The notes beneath the pieces were generated by a model that was not told where the DNA came from, searched no databases, and saw only the letters and a list, made by a program, of their open reading frames with translations. A DNA stretch of 64,000 nucleotides from NCBI RefSeq assembly GCF_018687715.1, contig NC_056757.1, positions 22,911,501 through 22,975,500 on the forward strand, written 5' to 3'. The DNA is from Carya illinoinensis. Lineage: Eukaryota; Streptophyta; Magnoliopsida; Fagales; Juglandaceae. A program made the position numbers and the translations under genes. Of this stretch, positions 1-11,057 are shown piece by piece (position 1 is the stretch's first letter; each line of letters starts with the position of its first letter).

Positions 1-129
1 ACTTGTCAAAATTATTGGTGTTTTTTAGCTTGAGTTTTACTTGAAGGATCTAGTTGATAAACGATACATTGGGCTAATGAAGTTGATTTTCCAGGACTTT
101 CTCTCAAGTTATTAAACTGGGCTCTATCA

Positions 130-440
130 GATAAGTGCTTTCTCTCGCACTTGATCGTAAATGGCCGATCTGGAAATTTGACTTGAAGCCTTTCTACATG
201 GTTATCTCTCCGATATCATGTTTAGCGATCAGTCCCTTGTATTCACCCATCTATCTTTTCCTAATCAGGTTTCCAAATTGAAGAAGGCCTTATAATATAA
301 ATGGTCTTAATGAACTAGCCCCACGAGATTAGTTTGGCTGGTTTTGTTCCTTTCAACTTGCATATGGTCTCTCTTCCAGTGTAGCTGATTCTTCCCTATT
401 CACTTGCCATCACTCTAATGGCTCTCCTAAATCCTACTCC
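130..440 (+). pseudogene. Copia reverse transcriptase remnant
   Basis: Broken plus-strand reading shows the order of a Ty1/Copia reverse transcriptase: AFLHGYLSD near 188, then SKLKKALYGL near 270-300, then AYGLSSSVADSSLFTCHHSNG near 380-430. These match the family motifs [22 protein letters not shown] and the following SSADPSLF segment. Stops and small indels interrupt the frame and no LTR was found to go with it. It is a scrap of a Copia element different from, and probably older than, the one starting at 1022, which has its own RT piece at 11060. Positions 1-130 show nothing else I can name. Confidence 0.6.
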
Positions 441-512
441 ACTTAGGCTTGCAATCCGAATCGTTGGAGCCTTATTTGGGAATGACCCAATGAGATTGTG
501 ATATCTCATATG

Positions 513-777
513 ATAAGAATAAGAGTGGGTAGTATATGAGATCACACATTGTACGTTTGGGAAGGACAAGTTCTATTGAAAGCAAAAAAGGAAATGAAAG
601 GTGAGTACCACCAACATGACCATGATCTAGCTGAATTGACAGCCAACAAGTCCAGAATGGCTTAGAAGAAAAAGGAAAGAAGGTGGGAGCAATTGGAGTA
701 ATGGATTAAAGCTACAATATGCAAAGGCAGCAAACGTACAATGTGTGATCTCATATACTACCCACTCTTATTCTTAT
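513..777. repeat. 46-bp perfect inverted repeat
   Basis: Positions 513-558 and 732-777 are exact reverse complements over 46 bp, separated by 173 bp. A third, direct copy of the left arm lies at 961-1006. The right arm sits exactly at the junction between the two direct-duplicate units, which is what template switching during replication or break repair leaves behind. It is not a transposon terminus that I recognise. Confidence 0.9.
574..731 (+). mobile_element. Partial Copia LTR (duplicate of LTR 5' end)
   Basis: TATTGAAAGCAAAAAAGG to GCAAAGGCAGC matches the first about 158 bp of the LTR at 1022, including the preceding AGTTC target (569-573). It stops abruptly at the inverted repeat arm at 732. 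It is a by-product of the local duplication, not a separate insertion. Confidence 0.75.
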
Positions 778-1021
778 AACATTGGCCGGTTTAGTTCCTT
801 TTGACTTGCATATGGTCTCTCTTCCAGTGTAGCTGATTCTTCCCTATTCACTTGCCATCACTCTAATGGCTCTCCTAAATCCTACTCCACTTAGGCTTGC
901 AATCCGAATCGTCTGAGCCTTATTTGGGAATGACCCAATGAGATTGTGATATCTCATATGATAAGAATAAGAGTGGGTAGTATATGAGATCACACATTGT
1001 ACGTTTGGGAAGGACAAGTTC

Positions 1022-1446
1022 TGTTGAAAGCACAAAAGGAAATGAAAGGTGAGTACCACCAACATAACCATGATCTAGCTGAATTGACAGCCAACAAGTC
1101 CATAATGGCTTAGAAGAAAAAGGAAAGAAGGTGGGAGCAATTGGAGTAATGGATTAAAGCTGCAATATGCAAAGGCAGCAACGTGTTTATGCTTTTTGTT
1201 CTTTTCTATTATGTTTTCATGTACAACATATAACTTTGTTTTCTTTTGTTACTTTTGTACAGGCTTTGTCATCAAGTGTCCCCATTACTTATGTATAAAT
1301 AGCAAGCTTGAATGTATAGAAAACATAATAATAGAAATAGTTCAATGAAAAGAGCAGAGAAAAGTTTTTCTAATATTGCCTTACTTGTTTTCTATTCTTC
1401 AATAGCAGCATTGTGTTTGCAATTTTCTAGTTTCCCTTTTCTTATA
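1022..1446 (+). repeat. Copia 5' LTR
   Basis: It begins TGTTGAAAGCACAAAAGG immediately after AGTTC and ends CCCTTTTCTTATA immediately before the primer-binding site. A TATAAATA box at 1294-1301 marks the U3 promoter. The 3' end is TATA rather than the usual CA, and the 3' copy ends identically, so this seems a feature of the family rather than decay. Confidence 0.88.
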
Positions 1447-1458
1447 TGGTATCAGAGC
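1447..1458 (+). other. Primer-binding site (initiator tRNA-Met)
   Basis: TGGTATCAGAGC directly follows the 5' LTR and matches the 3' end complement of plant initiator methionine tRNA, the usual Copia primer. The gag ATG starts at 1459, directly after the site, as is common for this type of element. Confidence 0.9.
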
Positions 1459-2360
1459 ATGGCTAATTCCATCAACTCCAATGCCAATCAAAATGCAAAT
1501 CCAAACTCAAATATTTATGTTCAATCCCAACCAAACAGCCCCAATTTTATTGGTTCCAATGACAGTTCTAGAGTCCTTGTCACTCAAATGCTTGATTCAA
1601 ACAACTATCATTCTTGGGCACGTTCAATGAAAAGAGCTCTTTGCATAAAAAACAAACTTGGGTTTTTTGATGGAAGCATTTGTGAACGATCTGAGGCTGA
1701 TAGTCCATTGATGGATCATTGGCTTCGATGCAATGACATAGTCATCACCTGGCTGCAAAACACCATGTCTATTGACATTAAAAGCAGCACCTTTTATGCT
1801 GAGACTGCTCACCAACTGTGGAAGGAACTTGAACAACGACTTGCACAGCAAAATGCTCCAAGGATTTATCAAGTAAAGCAAGGTATTGCTACAATAATGC
1901 AAACCAAGACACTGTAAGTATGTATTACTTTAAGTTAAAAACTCTGTTAGATGAATTTATGGACTATGAGTCTATTCCTAACTGCACATGTGGGGGTTTA
2001 AAAACAATAGTGGATAACCAAGAAAGAGACTGGGTGATGAAGTTTCTTATGGGTTTAAATGACACATACAAAGCCCTTAAGGCTCAGATCCTTCTAATCA
2101 ACAAGAAGAAAAGAGGCGACAGATTTCTATAGACACTTTAGTTGGTGATTCCATGGCTATGATAACAACTGATACAGATGCAGGAAGGTAGAATATCACA
2201 TCTTAGAGAAAGTATTACTACACTTTTTGTAAAGTGCCTGGACATTCCTTAGAAAGGTGTTTTAAAGCTAACCCTGAGAAACCAGTGTGAAGCCATTGCA
2301 GAATGCTTGGCCATGTTGTAGAAAAGTGCTTTAAACTTCATGATTATCCACCAGGCCACA
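1459..2360 (+). pseudogene. Copia gag (nucleocapsid) remnant
   Basis: The structural protein of the virus-like particle. From the ATG at 1459 the frame runs to 1917 with the DUF4219/UBN2-type signature (LDSNNYHSWARSMKRAL, then DIVITWLQNTMS and AHQLWKELEQR). It shifts frame near 1915, continues with FLMGLNDTYKALKAQIL (about 2040-2090), and shifts again. Two zinc knuckles follow at about 2230-2345, with GHSLERCFK and GHVVEKCFKLH surviving. At least two frameshifts and a stop between the knuckles make it non-functional. Confidence 0.82.
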
Positions 2361-3768
2361 AGCTCCTTGGGAAGGGCAGACCAGCATTTGCCAATCAAGT
2401 CACTACCCTTATGCCATCTGGACATGAGCAGGTCGACAACAATCAAGCAGCACTCACTCAAGAGCAATATTCACAGCTGATTGCCTTGCTCAAATCACAA
2501 CCAAGTCATTCTCACACACCTTCACTTAATCATGTTCATTCCCTAAGTCATTCTAAATCTGACATGTCAAAAATATCTGGTATCTCACTTTGTCTCTCAG
2601 CTTGTAGCATAAATACACACAACACCTTTGATGCACCTTGGATAATAGACACGGGGGCAACAAACCACTTGGTCTGCTCAACCTCCCTTTTCACCACCAT
2701 CAAAACTGTTGCCAAATATTTTATAGCTCTTCCAAATGGTGAAACTGTCAATGTTTCTCATGTTGAAACAGTGAATATATCAAAATACTTGACCTTGCAT
2801 GATGTGCTTTGTATTCCATCATTTTCTTTTAACCTCATATATGCTAGAAAACTTAATCAAAAATCAAGATGTTGTCTTATTTTTCTACCTCAAAATTGTT
2901 TTATTCAGGACCTTTTAACTTGGAAAACGATTGGAATGGGTGAAGTGAGGAATGGCCTGTATCACCTACTGAGGAATGAAGTCTCCCCTACAGCTTTAGT
3001 TGAAGTCCTATCCTCTCTAACCACCAACACTGCCATTTCTGCTTCTGTCATCAACCACCATGAAGATTTTGGTCTATGGCACTATAGACTTGGGCACCTC
3101 TCAGATTCTAGGATGAACTTGATTAGCAAAAATGAAATTTCTGATTTTGATGTTGCTTCCATACCTTGCTCAGTTTTCCCTTTAGCAAAATTACATAAAC
3201 TACCTTTTCATATTAGCCATCATAAATCAGAAAAATGTTTTGATTTATTCCACTGTGATCTTTGGGGGCCTTTAATGAAATTAGTCATGATGGATCAAGA
3301 TATTTTTTGAGCATGGTTGATGATTTTAGTTTATGTACTTGGGTGTATACGTTAAAACTGAAATCTGATGCAATTAGAGCTTTACAACAATTTTTGCAAT
3401 GATTGAGACCCAATTTGACTCCAAGATCAAAGTGATTAGAAGTGATAATGGAGGGGAATTTGACATGAAATATTTTTATTCAAAAAGAGGCATAATCCAT
3501 AAGAAAAAATGCTGTTGTAGAAAGGAAACACCAACACATCTTGAATGTAGCCAGGGCCCTAAAGTTTCAAAGTGAAATTCCAATGAGATATTGGAATGAC
3601 TGCGTCCTCATTGTAGTATATCTCATAAATAGAACCCCTTCACCATTACTTAAAAACAAGACCCCTTTTGAGCTCCTTTTTAGGACCAAACCTATTTACT
3701 CTCATCTTAGGGTATTCGGGTGTTTGGCTTTTGCCTCTACTCTGATAAATAACAGGCACAAGTATTTA
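2361..3768 (+). pseudogene. Copia protease and integrase, truncated
   Basis: The protease active site appears as WIIDTGATNHLV (about 2638-2673). A GAG pre-integrase domain follows with WHYRLGHLSDSRM (about 3079-3117), then the integrase core beginning HCDLWGP near 3250. The frame breaks at 3308 and several times after; [12 protein letters not shown] (about 3510-3543) and [17 protein letters not shown] (about 3630-3680) are still legible. Coding similarity stops at LINNRHK (about 3765), where hAT-derived sequence starts. The end of integrase and the start of RT are missing. Confidence 0.85.
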
Positions 3769-3779
3769 CTCTCAGCCGA

Positions 3780-3900
3780 GCCTAGGAGCCAGTTCGAGCT
3801 CGGCTCGTATAGTAGGTAAATGAACTCGAGCTTGGCTCAAGCTCGATTATGTTAACGTGCCGAGCCCAAGCTCGACTCGAGCTCGGCTCGTTTATGTCAA
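3780..3900. repeat. hAT left subterminal GAGC/CTCGG repeats
   Basis: About ten copies of CGAGC or GCTCG in both orientations lie within 120 bp, for example CAGTTCGAGCTCGGCTCG and CCCAAGCTCGACTCGAGC. Dense short subterminal motifs are typical transposase-binding zones of plant hAT elements. The matching zone at the right end is richer in TCGAG and TTATACGAG. Confidence 0.6.
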
Positions 3901-4499
3901 AATCCCACTAATTAAATTATTTATATAACCATATAAAATTATAAAATTAAAATAAATGCATCAATACTGATAACAAATTAAATACAAATTTACATTAAGA
4001 GTATTATGGTTATGGACTTATGGTACAATATTAGACGAAGCTTTACATCTTAACAGAACAAGTGAATAAAAAAATTAATTACAACAATAAATTATGAAAT
4101 AATATACATTATATTTCAAAACAAAAAATGGGCTATCAAATGACAAAGTCCTCAGTCTTCATGGAATCATGCATGGAGCCAGCCAGAAATCTTGACATTG
4201 TTGCTCTGCATACACTAATACACTAAAACAATTGGTGTTATTTTTAATCCCTTGCTCAAGTACCATTAACTTAGCAATACTGTCAAGGGATATTCCACAG
4301 AAAATGCAAAACTTAATTTGCTGTGAAAAATCAATATCATATCTCTAACAAGTTACACAATACAATTATATAGGCAATATCATAAATAAATATGTGCATT
4401 AGGGATTTAGACAAGTTTTGAAATCTGATATCACCGTGATAGTCACATAAGTCAGCAAGTTCCCAAAATCTGATAGAAATATGTGCATCAGTGATTCAG

Positions 4500-5040
4500 C
4501 CAAGTTACCAAATGCATTATGCAATTACCACAGAATAGATCCAAAACAACGACCCAGCAATAGGCAATAGCCAATAGGCATGACTCATATCAGCCAGACA
4601 ACAAACTGTGAGGTAGACAAATTGACAACTTCAATGGGCATACATAGAAAATACTCAAAACTCAACACTCTCATACCAGCCACAAAATATCAATACAAAA
4701 TAGATACAAAATGCAGTTTGAGACAGTTACCAGCCATAGGCCCACAATACTCTCATTCTCATATCATTGGCAGTTACCAAATAAGTTACCAAAGAAGTTA
4801 TAAGTTCATAACAAGTTACCAAAGTTCAACAAAATCAGCCAGACAAACATATAGATGGCCAACTGCAGTGTCCAAAACAGATGTTCACAACAAGTTACCA
4901 AAGTTTGAAATTAATCTCATTCTTCTAACTGCAGACTGAAGTTACCAAAATTTCAGGAAATTCACAATGATAGGAAGTTACCAAACTTATACAAAATCAG
5001 AGTTCACCATCTCAGAAGTCAACAAGTTCCCAAACTTGAA
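4500..5040 (+). repeat. Dispersed AAGTTACCAAA short repeats inside hAT
   Basis: The motif AAGTTACCAAA (or AAGTTCCCAAA) recurs about eight times: near 4458, 4503, 4791, 4813, 4891, 4940, 4976 and 5021. It lies downstream of the transposase in transcription terms. Its even dispersal in the non-coding left arm suggests an internal repeat of the element; no function can be assigned. The rest of 3900-5560 shows no coding signal. Confidence 0.5.
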
Positions 5041-5567
5041 CAAAATCACCATGACAACCTGCACACACTGATCCAGTAAAAAAACATTAATATAATTTTT
5101 ATTCCCTTGCAAAATTACTCAAGTACTTTTAACTTAGTAATATTGTCAAGGGATGTTTGCAATGCAAAATTTAATTTGCCATTTAAAGTAAATTAAGGAA
5201 ATCTGGATGGTGAGGAGTTAGAACTTAGAAATTACCTGAACTATCATGAATCATATCATCCCAAACAAAATCAAATAGAACAACCAAACTGTCCAAATAT
5301 TACAAAGTAAACTGTCCAAATATCATATAGCAAATAATATAGACTAAACAAAAAAAGATCAAATAAAACTAGAAAACTGCCCAAATGCTCCATTTTTTCA
5401 ACATGCTCAAAAAACAGAATGTAAGTTTGTATGGGCCTATTACTGTGGCAAGAGAATATGAGTTTCTGATGGAACATCCATCTATTGACAAGAAAAAAAC
5501 AGTAGTTAGTATTTTTGTGAATAAATTAATAATAGTAAGTATAAAATAGTATAATAGCAATAGGCAA

Positions 5568-7694
5568 TTAAAATAAATAAAATACACTTACAGAATTTGT
5601 GGATGATCTTTTAAGCCCATATAGTGCTCTAACCCAATCAGACCCACATAACAACATCTGGACAGTTTCAGTCTTCAATGAAGCTCTATGAGGATCAATG
5701 ACTCTGCCTCCTGTGCTGAATGTTGATTTTGAGCTAACTGTGGTAATTGGAGTAGCCAAAATATCTCGGGCCAGTTTGGACAAAGTTCAAAACTTGAGAC
5801 TATTTGTTTTCCACCATTCTAAGGCATCAAAACTTGCATCTGAACCCTCTTCACAAATATAAATGCTCTCCTCTAAATAATTGTCCAGTTCTGATTTACT
5901 AGGCTGCACGGTATCAATACTTCTAACAAAAGATTTAAATAATGACTGGCCACTCTGCATGCTTCTCCCAGTCCCAACACTTGAGGAAGAACCAAATACA
6001 TTCATTCGAGCATTATCCTGCTCTCTTTGTGCCTCAAGAGTTTAATTGTATTCATGAACATACTCATTATATAATTGCAAAGAATATAATTCAATATTCT
6101 TTGCAGCCTTTGGCCCGTGATAAATTAAAGGAAAAAAAAACCGGATCAGGACCATTTTGAATCTAGGATCTAACACCGCAGCAATTGACATCAATAGATT
6201 ACACTCCCCCCAATGTTTGTCAAATTTAGCACTCATTTTTCTTACCATTGATTTCATGTACTCATTCTCATCTCTACTCTTCTTACCTAAGATGTCCTTC
6301 ATTCTCCAAACTTCAAAAAGAAATAAGTTTGCTGTTGGGTAATCACTTCCAGATACAATATTGGTGACTTCATTGAAAATAGCTAATAGTTGACAAACAT
6401 TTTCAACTTGCCCCCACTCTTCAACAGTTGGAACCCATTCAAAACATCTATCTCTATCACCATATCTAGGAAAAACTTCTTTGAACTGAATTGCAGCATC
6501 CAACATTAAATAAGTGTTGTTCCATCTTGTAGGCACATCTAAAATCAGTTTCTTTGAGGGCAATTGTAACTGTTTTGCAATTTCACTAAACTATTTTAGC
6601 CTACTCTCTGATGCTACTAGATATTTTATACCATCTCTAACACAATCAACAATATCCCTAATCTCCCCAAGTCCATACTGTACAAGTAAATTTGTTATAT
6701 GTGCACAACAACATACATGAAACAGTTGGCCACTTACAGACAGTGTTGTCTTCAATCTAAAATCATCTTTCAACATCCGAATGGCAACATCATTAGAACT
6801 AGCATTGTCAATAGTAATTGAACTAATTTTATTCTCAATCCCCCAACTTTGGAAACACTTTTCTAAAGCATCAGAAATAAGAAGGCCAGTATGTGGAGGT
6901 GGCACATTACAAAAGTTCAAGACACGCCTCTGAAGGTGCTAATCAGAGTCTATAAAATGACATGTCACGACCATATATGAAAGTTTTTGACAAGAAGTCC
7001 ACATGTCAGTTGTGATATGAACCTTATTCACATGTTTAAGCAAAGCCTTTAACTTTGTCTTTTCTTTCTCATAAGTTCTCATGCATTCTTTCTTTGCAGC
7101 AGCCCGAGACATTTTTTCCCAATATGGAGTGTTTGCACTCATGAATCTATTAAATACCACATGTTCCATTAAAGAGAATGGATATTCATGGTAAAGTATC
7201 ATATGAGAGGCAAGCTCTCGAACCCTATTACGATCATAGGTAAAGTTTGAGACAGTGAAGGCACCATCTGCCTCCTTAGACTCAACTGCTAAGACTTTTT
7301 GTTTTTTCTTAGACCCCATGTATGGCAAACAAGTCAGCAGGTGCCTACGTAATGTAGTGGTAGAACTTGAGCGAGAAGCTTTAAATATAGTTTTACACCA
7401 CTTACATTGAGGCTGTTTAACCCCATTGCTATCAACTTCAACAAAATCCTTCCATACATTAGAAGTCCTCTTTCTTTTCTTTCTTTCACAGGCTACTGTT
7501 TGAACTTCTGTGGAAGGGCCCTCAGTAGACACAGTATTAGGGGCCTGAGAATTTTGGGCAGTGTCTCTATCATTATCAAATATGGCCTCTACTAAGCTAA
7601 TCCCAACAGAGTTTTCATTTTCATACTCCTCTACCGGATCAACATCATTAACTGGATCACCCATTTGGTGGGATCTAATATTTTGTAAACACAA
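5568..7694 (-). pseudogene. hAT transposase pseudogene
   Basis: A single minus-strand frame of 709 codons runs from the ATG at 7694 to 5568 with only four internal stops (TAG 6939-6941, TAG 6591-6593, TAA 6042-6044, TGA 5787-5789) and no frameshift. Domains in order: a BED-type zinc finger (about residues 85-120, CKWCKTIF...LRRHLLTC), a catalytic RNase H-like region (ITTDMWTSCQ near residue 230, later VPTRWNNTYLML), and the C-terminal hATC dimerisation domain (STFSTGGRVIDPHRASL). A functional protein would cut and paste the surrounding element. Four stops with an otherwise unbroken frame indicate moderately recent loss. Confidence 0.9.
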
Positions 7695-7739
7695 AACTAG
7701 AAATATCCAATAAGCATGGGATCACAGACCAGAAATCAA

Positions 7740-8010
7740 AACAACCTTTCAACTTGGTGGCTCAAGGTGCCACCAGAAGGCAAAGATACTAAAAGATGTT
7801 AAAGTCAAAACAATTTCACAATAATAGTTTTGTTATACAGCCCTGCCTTGATGACTCAATGTGCCTCCAAAAGGCAAGGCTGATATAGTTGATTTAATTC
7901 AACTAAAACAGATGTTAAAGTCAAACTAATTTGACTTGAACAGTTTTAGTATTCAATCTTGCCTTAGTGGCTCGATGTGCCTCCAGAAGCAAGGCACCTC
8001 AACAACATAA
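7740..8010. repeat. Three short repeats upstream of hAT transposase
   Basis: A roughly 45-bp motif around GTGGCTCRATGTGCCTCCARAAG recurs three times at about 7750, 7848 and 7962, spaced about 95-115 bp, each followed by a run like AAAACAGATGTTAAAGTCAAA. The units flank the start of the transposase gene (ATG at 7694), so they lie in its leader or promoter. Confidence 0.6.
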
Positions 8011-8071
8011 ACATAGAAGAAACTAGATAAAACTTGTCACAAAAACATGAAAAACACAAATGCCATTTCAT

Positions 8072-8700
8072 ACTTGTAATTAGAACAGAAACACAAAACA
8101 GATTGGAACAGATTAATCAAGCAACACAATTTTATGGTATAATTAAATACTTGAAGCGAGAACAATGTATAAACATTTATAATCAAGTAAAACAGATTCT
8201 ACATATGCATATTTAAGTACTTGAAATTAGAACAGAAACACAAAACAGATTGGAACAGATTAATCAAGCAACACAATTTTATGGCATAATTAAATACTTT
8301 CTCAAGAACAATGTATAAACATTTATAATCAACCAAAACAGATTATACATATGCATATTTAAGTACTTGAAATTAGAACATAAAGAAAAAACAGATTGGA
8401 TAAGAATTAAGATGAATCAAGTAACACATGGTAAAGATAACAACATTAAATACTTGAAGCATATGATCCTTTATAATCAACCAAAACAGATTCAAAAAAG
8501 TATATTTAAATACTTGAAATTAGAACATAAACACAGTTACACAACTACAAGACGGATTGTAAATTTAATACTTGAAGCAATCACCATATATGATCCTTTA
8601 TAAGCAACCAAAACAGATTCAAAAAGTATATTTAAATACTTGAAATTAGAACATAAACCCAGTTACACAACTACAAGACAGATTGTAAATTTAATACAAC
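8072..8700 (+). repeat. Tandem array, about 126-147 bp unit, five copies
   Basis: Units starting TACTTGAAATTAGAACA lie at about 8072, 8218, 8364, 8511 and 8637. The first three have a period near 146 bp, while the later ones are shortened to about 126 bp. Each carries AAAACAGATT and TTTAAGTACTTGAAA-type segments. The array is AT-rich and lies in the non-coding 5' arm of the hAT element. No protein frame crosses it convincingly. Confidence 0.75.
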
Positions 8701-10840
8701 CAATACATGTTAAATAAAACATGCACCACTACTTAAGGCCAAAATCACCATAGGATCAGATTAATCAACCCAAACATGAACAATAAAGCATTATTAAATA
8801 GTTCAAGCAAGAACATAAAGCATCATTAAATAGCAATTAACTTGAGAGGCTGAGAGAACTCACTTGCGACTATAAATTTTTCTTTGAGCACAACTCAGTA
8901 GGCAAGATGATTAGGCAAGCAGCAAAGACAGATATAAAAGCAGAAAGCTCAAGTTAGACGCCAAGTTCAAAAATTGTAAGCAATAGCAAAATAACCAAAA
9001 CATGAAGTTAACACTTAACGGCCTAAGGTCTAAGTTCTAACAGGGCATATTCAACTATTACAGATTAAAAGAAAAAATTAAAATTAAAACATAAACTTAA
9101 CAATCAAAGTGATGGACAACCAAAACAGTCATAGTCTCAGTGTCTCACAGTTATCAAAATTAGCATATACGACTGCTTCATGATCACGATTCATGAATGA
9201 CAGTGTACTTAGATGATTTCATGTAGATCTATTGTGCCCACAATACCACAAATCACAATATGAAAAAGAGTTAGGATAGAACCAGAAATGGGCATTGAAA
9301 ATAGCTAGATAAAACTATAACTAGATAAATCAATCAAATTTGCCAACATTCCCAACCAAATGCGTAGAAAAAGGAAATTAAATTGGGTAATCGACTCGTG
9401 GATGGACGAATCGACGAACCAGAGAACCACAAGCCACAAAATCAAGGAAGCAGTGGTTGGGAGTCATAAATGCATGCATTTAATGACCCATTTGTCGAGG
9501 ACCGGCTGCTTTCTCAGAGGCTGAGATTACAGCCATGGTTCCCCTCTAAAACGGCTGTTGACTGCATCTGCTAGGGTTTTTAGCAGACTACAGAAGCAGC
9601 CATTTTCACTCGATGGCCCGAGGCCCCTCGAGAACAAATGCGGCCCAAATGCACCACACAAATCGAATGATAGATTAAGATGGCATATAGGAGGTAACTA
9701 GTAAATAGTAATCGGTGTAACCGTGTAAGCATAAGAGATTCAGAGAATGGATAACAGGAGAAGAAGCTAGGGTTTCTCGATGGGTCTGAGAGTGAGAGAA
9801 GAGAAAGTGAAGCGGCAAGGCCGAGAGAGTGAAATTTCACTTGGTGAAAGTGAAACGTGAAACGGCGCAACAGTAGAACTGTAGAAGACTCGAGAAGCAT
9901 TGAAAGTTGTAACCCTAGGGTAAATGTGCCTCCATTAAAATCCAACGGCTCCAAAGTCCCAAGAAAAAGTAACCACATATCCAATGGTTCAAATCAATCT
10001 AGGGTTTAATCGGCTCTTTAATTAAATTTATACTAGCATAAAAAAGTATATTTAAATATTGTTCTATTAAAAAAATACTATAGTCTATGCATTATAAATT
10101 ATAATACATGTTAATTTTTTTATATTATAATTTTTATAATTAGCAAGTAGTGACTGTAGTGTTGTAAAAAAAACTATATTTATTTAAAATAATTAATTAT
10201 ACTATAAAATTGTCTAACATTATATTTTATCAAACATTCTCCAAATTGGTACTCATAATATAAATTTATAGTTATATTAATTAGTATAATATAATAATAC
10301 TATAGGCTAATACCGTATATTAACCAAAAAGAGTATTCTATTTTAGAAAATATTATAAGTTATAAATTATAATGCATGTTAATTGTTATATAAATTAATT
10401 TTTAAAACTAGCAAGTAGTGTTGCAAATTCATAGAATATATAATGATATAATCTAAGAATCATAGGTGATAAGTATTTAATAATTATGTTATGATAGATT
10501 AATAAAAATATTGTAAATAGAATGATATAATTATGATTTATGAGTGATATGTTATAGGGCAATAAGTTATGACTATAGCTTATAGACTATAACCTAGAGC
10601 CTTATTATCCTATAAGCATAACTTCTTATATGACATTTCACTATTTGATAAGAATAAGATAAATATATCAATATCATATATTAATATTATAAATTAAATA
10701 TATAAACTTATAGTATATGTAGAAGAAAATGTTTAACTATAAGTCACTATAATTCTATATACATAATTAATAATACATATATAATTATTGATTATTATAT
10801 ATATATATTTTATATTTTACTATATATGTATAAATATATA
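8700..10840. other. Non-coding hAT interior, AT-rich 10020-10840
   Basis: No credible gene was seen. The stretch 9360-9990 has normal composition and looks like leader or promoter of the hAT transposase. 10020-10840 is over 75 percent A+T by eye, with many TATA- and TTAAT-type runs, just inside the right subterminal repeats. Short ORFs here (for example 9984-9580 minus) have no recognisable domains. Confidence 0.5.
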
Positions 10841-11057
10841 CGAGTCGAGCTCACGAGTCGAGTCGAGCTTTATACGAGTATATTCACGAACATTAATCAA
10901 GTCGGTCGAGTTTTATACGAGTTTGTATCGTTTAATAATCGAGTTTATTTCTGTGTTTACGAACGGCCCATTTAATATTCGATTCAAGCCGATTTCGAGT
11001 TTATTCGAGTCGAATTCGAGCTACCTGTCGAGTAGCTTGTTTATTTTACAGCCCTAG
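10840..11057. repeat. hAT right subterminal TCGAG repeats and terminus
   Basis: Repeated CGAGTCGAG, TTATACGAG and TTCGAGT motifs in both orientations fill about 200 bp and end at TTTTACAGCCCTAG. Copia reading resumes directly after with AVAAVRGW. The terminal bases fit the CAGGGCTGTAAAA type of hAT end read on the minus strand. Confidence 0.65.

Larger units (their letters stand above)
345..1183. repeat. 448-bp offset direct duplication including Copia LTR start
   Basis: Positions 345-731 recur almost unchanged at about 793-1180 (offset 448; for example CTTGCATATGGTCTCTCTTCC begins at 357 and 805). The repeated unit contains the Copia RT scrap, the insertion target AGTTC, and the first roughly 155 bp of the Copia LTR. 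Because LTR sequence lies inside the unit, the duplication happened after the Copia element at 1022 had inserted. The two units are separated by a short inverted segment (732-777). Confidence 0.85.
3775..11057 (-). mobile_element. hAT DNA transposon nested in Copia
   Basis: A 7.3-kb insert separates the Copia integrase from its RT. It carries a minus-strand hAT transposase pseudogene (5568-7694), GAGC/TCGAG-rich subterminal repeats at both ends (3780-3900 and 10840-11040), and a right terminus reading TTTTACAGCCCTAG, the reverse complement of the CTAGGGCTGTAAAA start seen in plant hAT elements. I cannot find the matching left terminus or an 8-bp target duplication. The left end was probably deleted together with about 1.1 kb of Copia. 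Confidence 0.78.
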
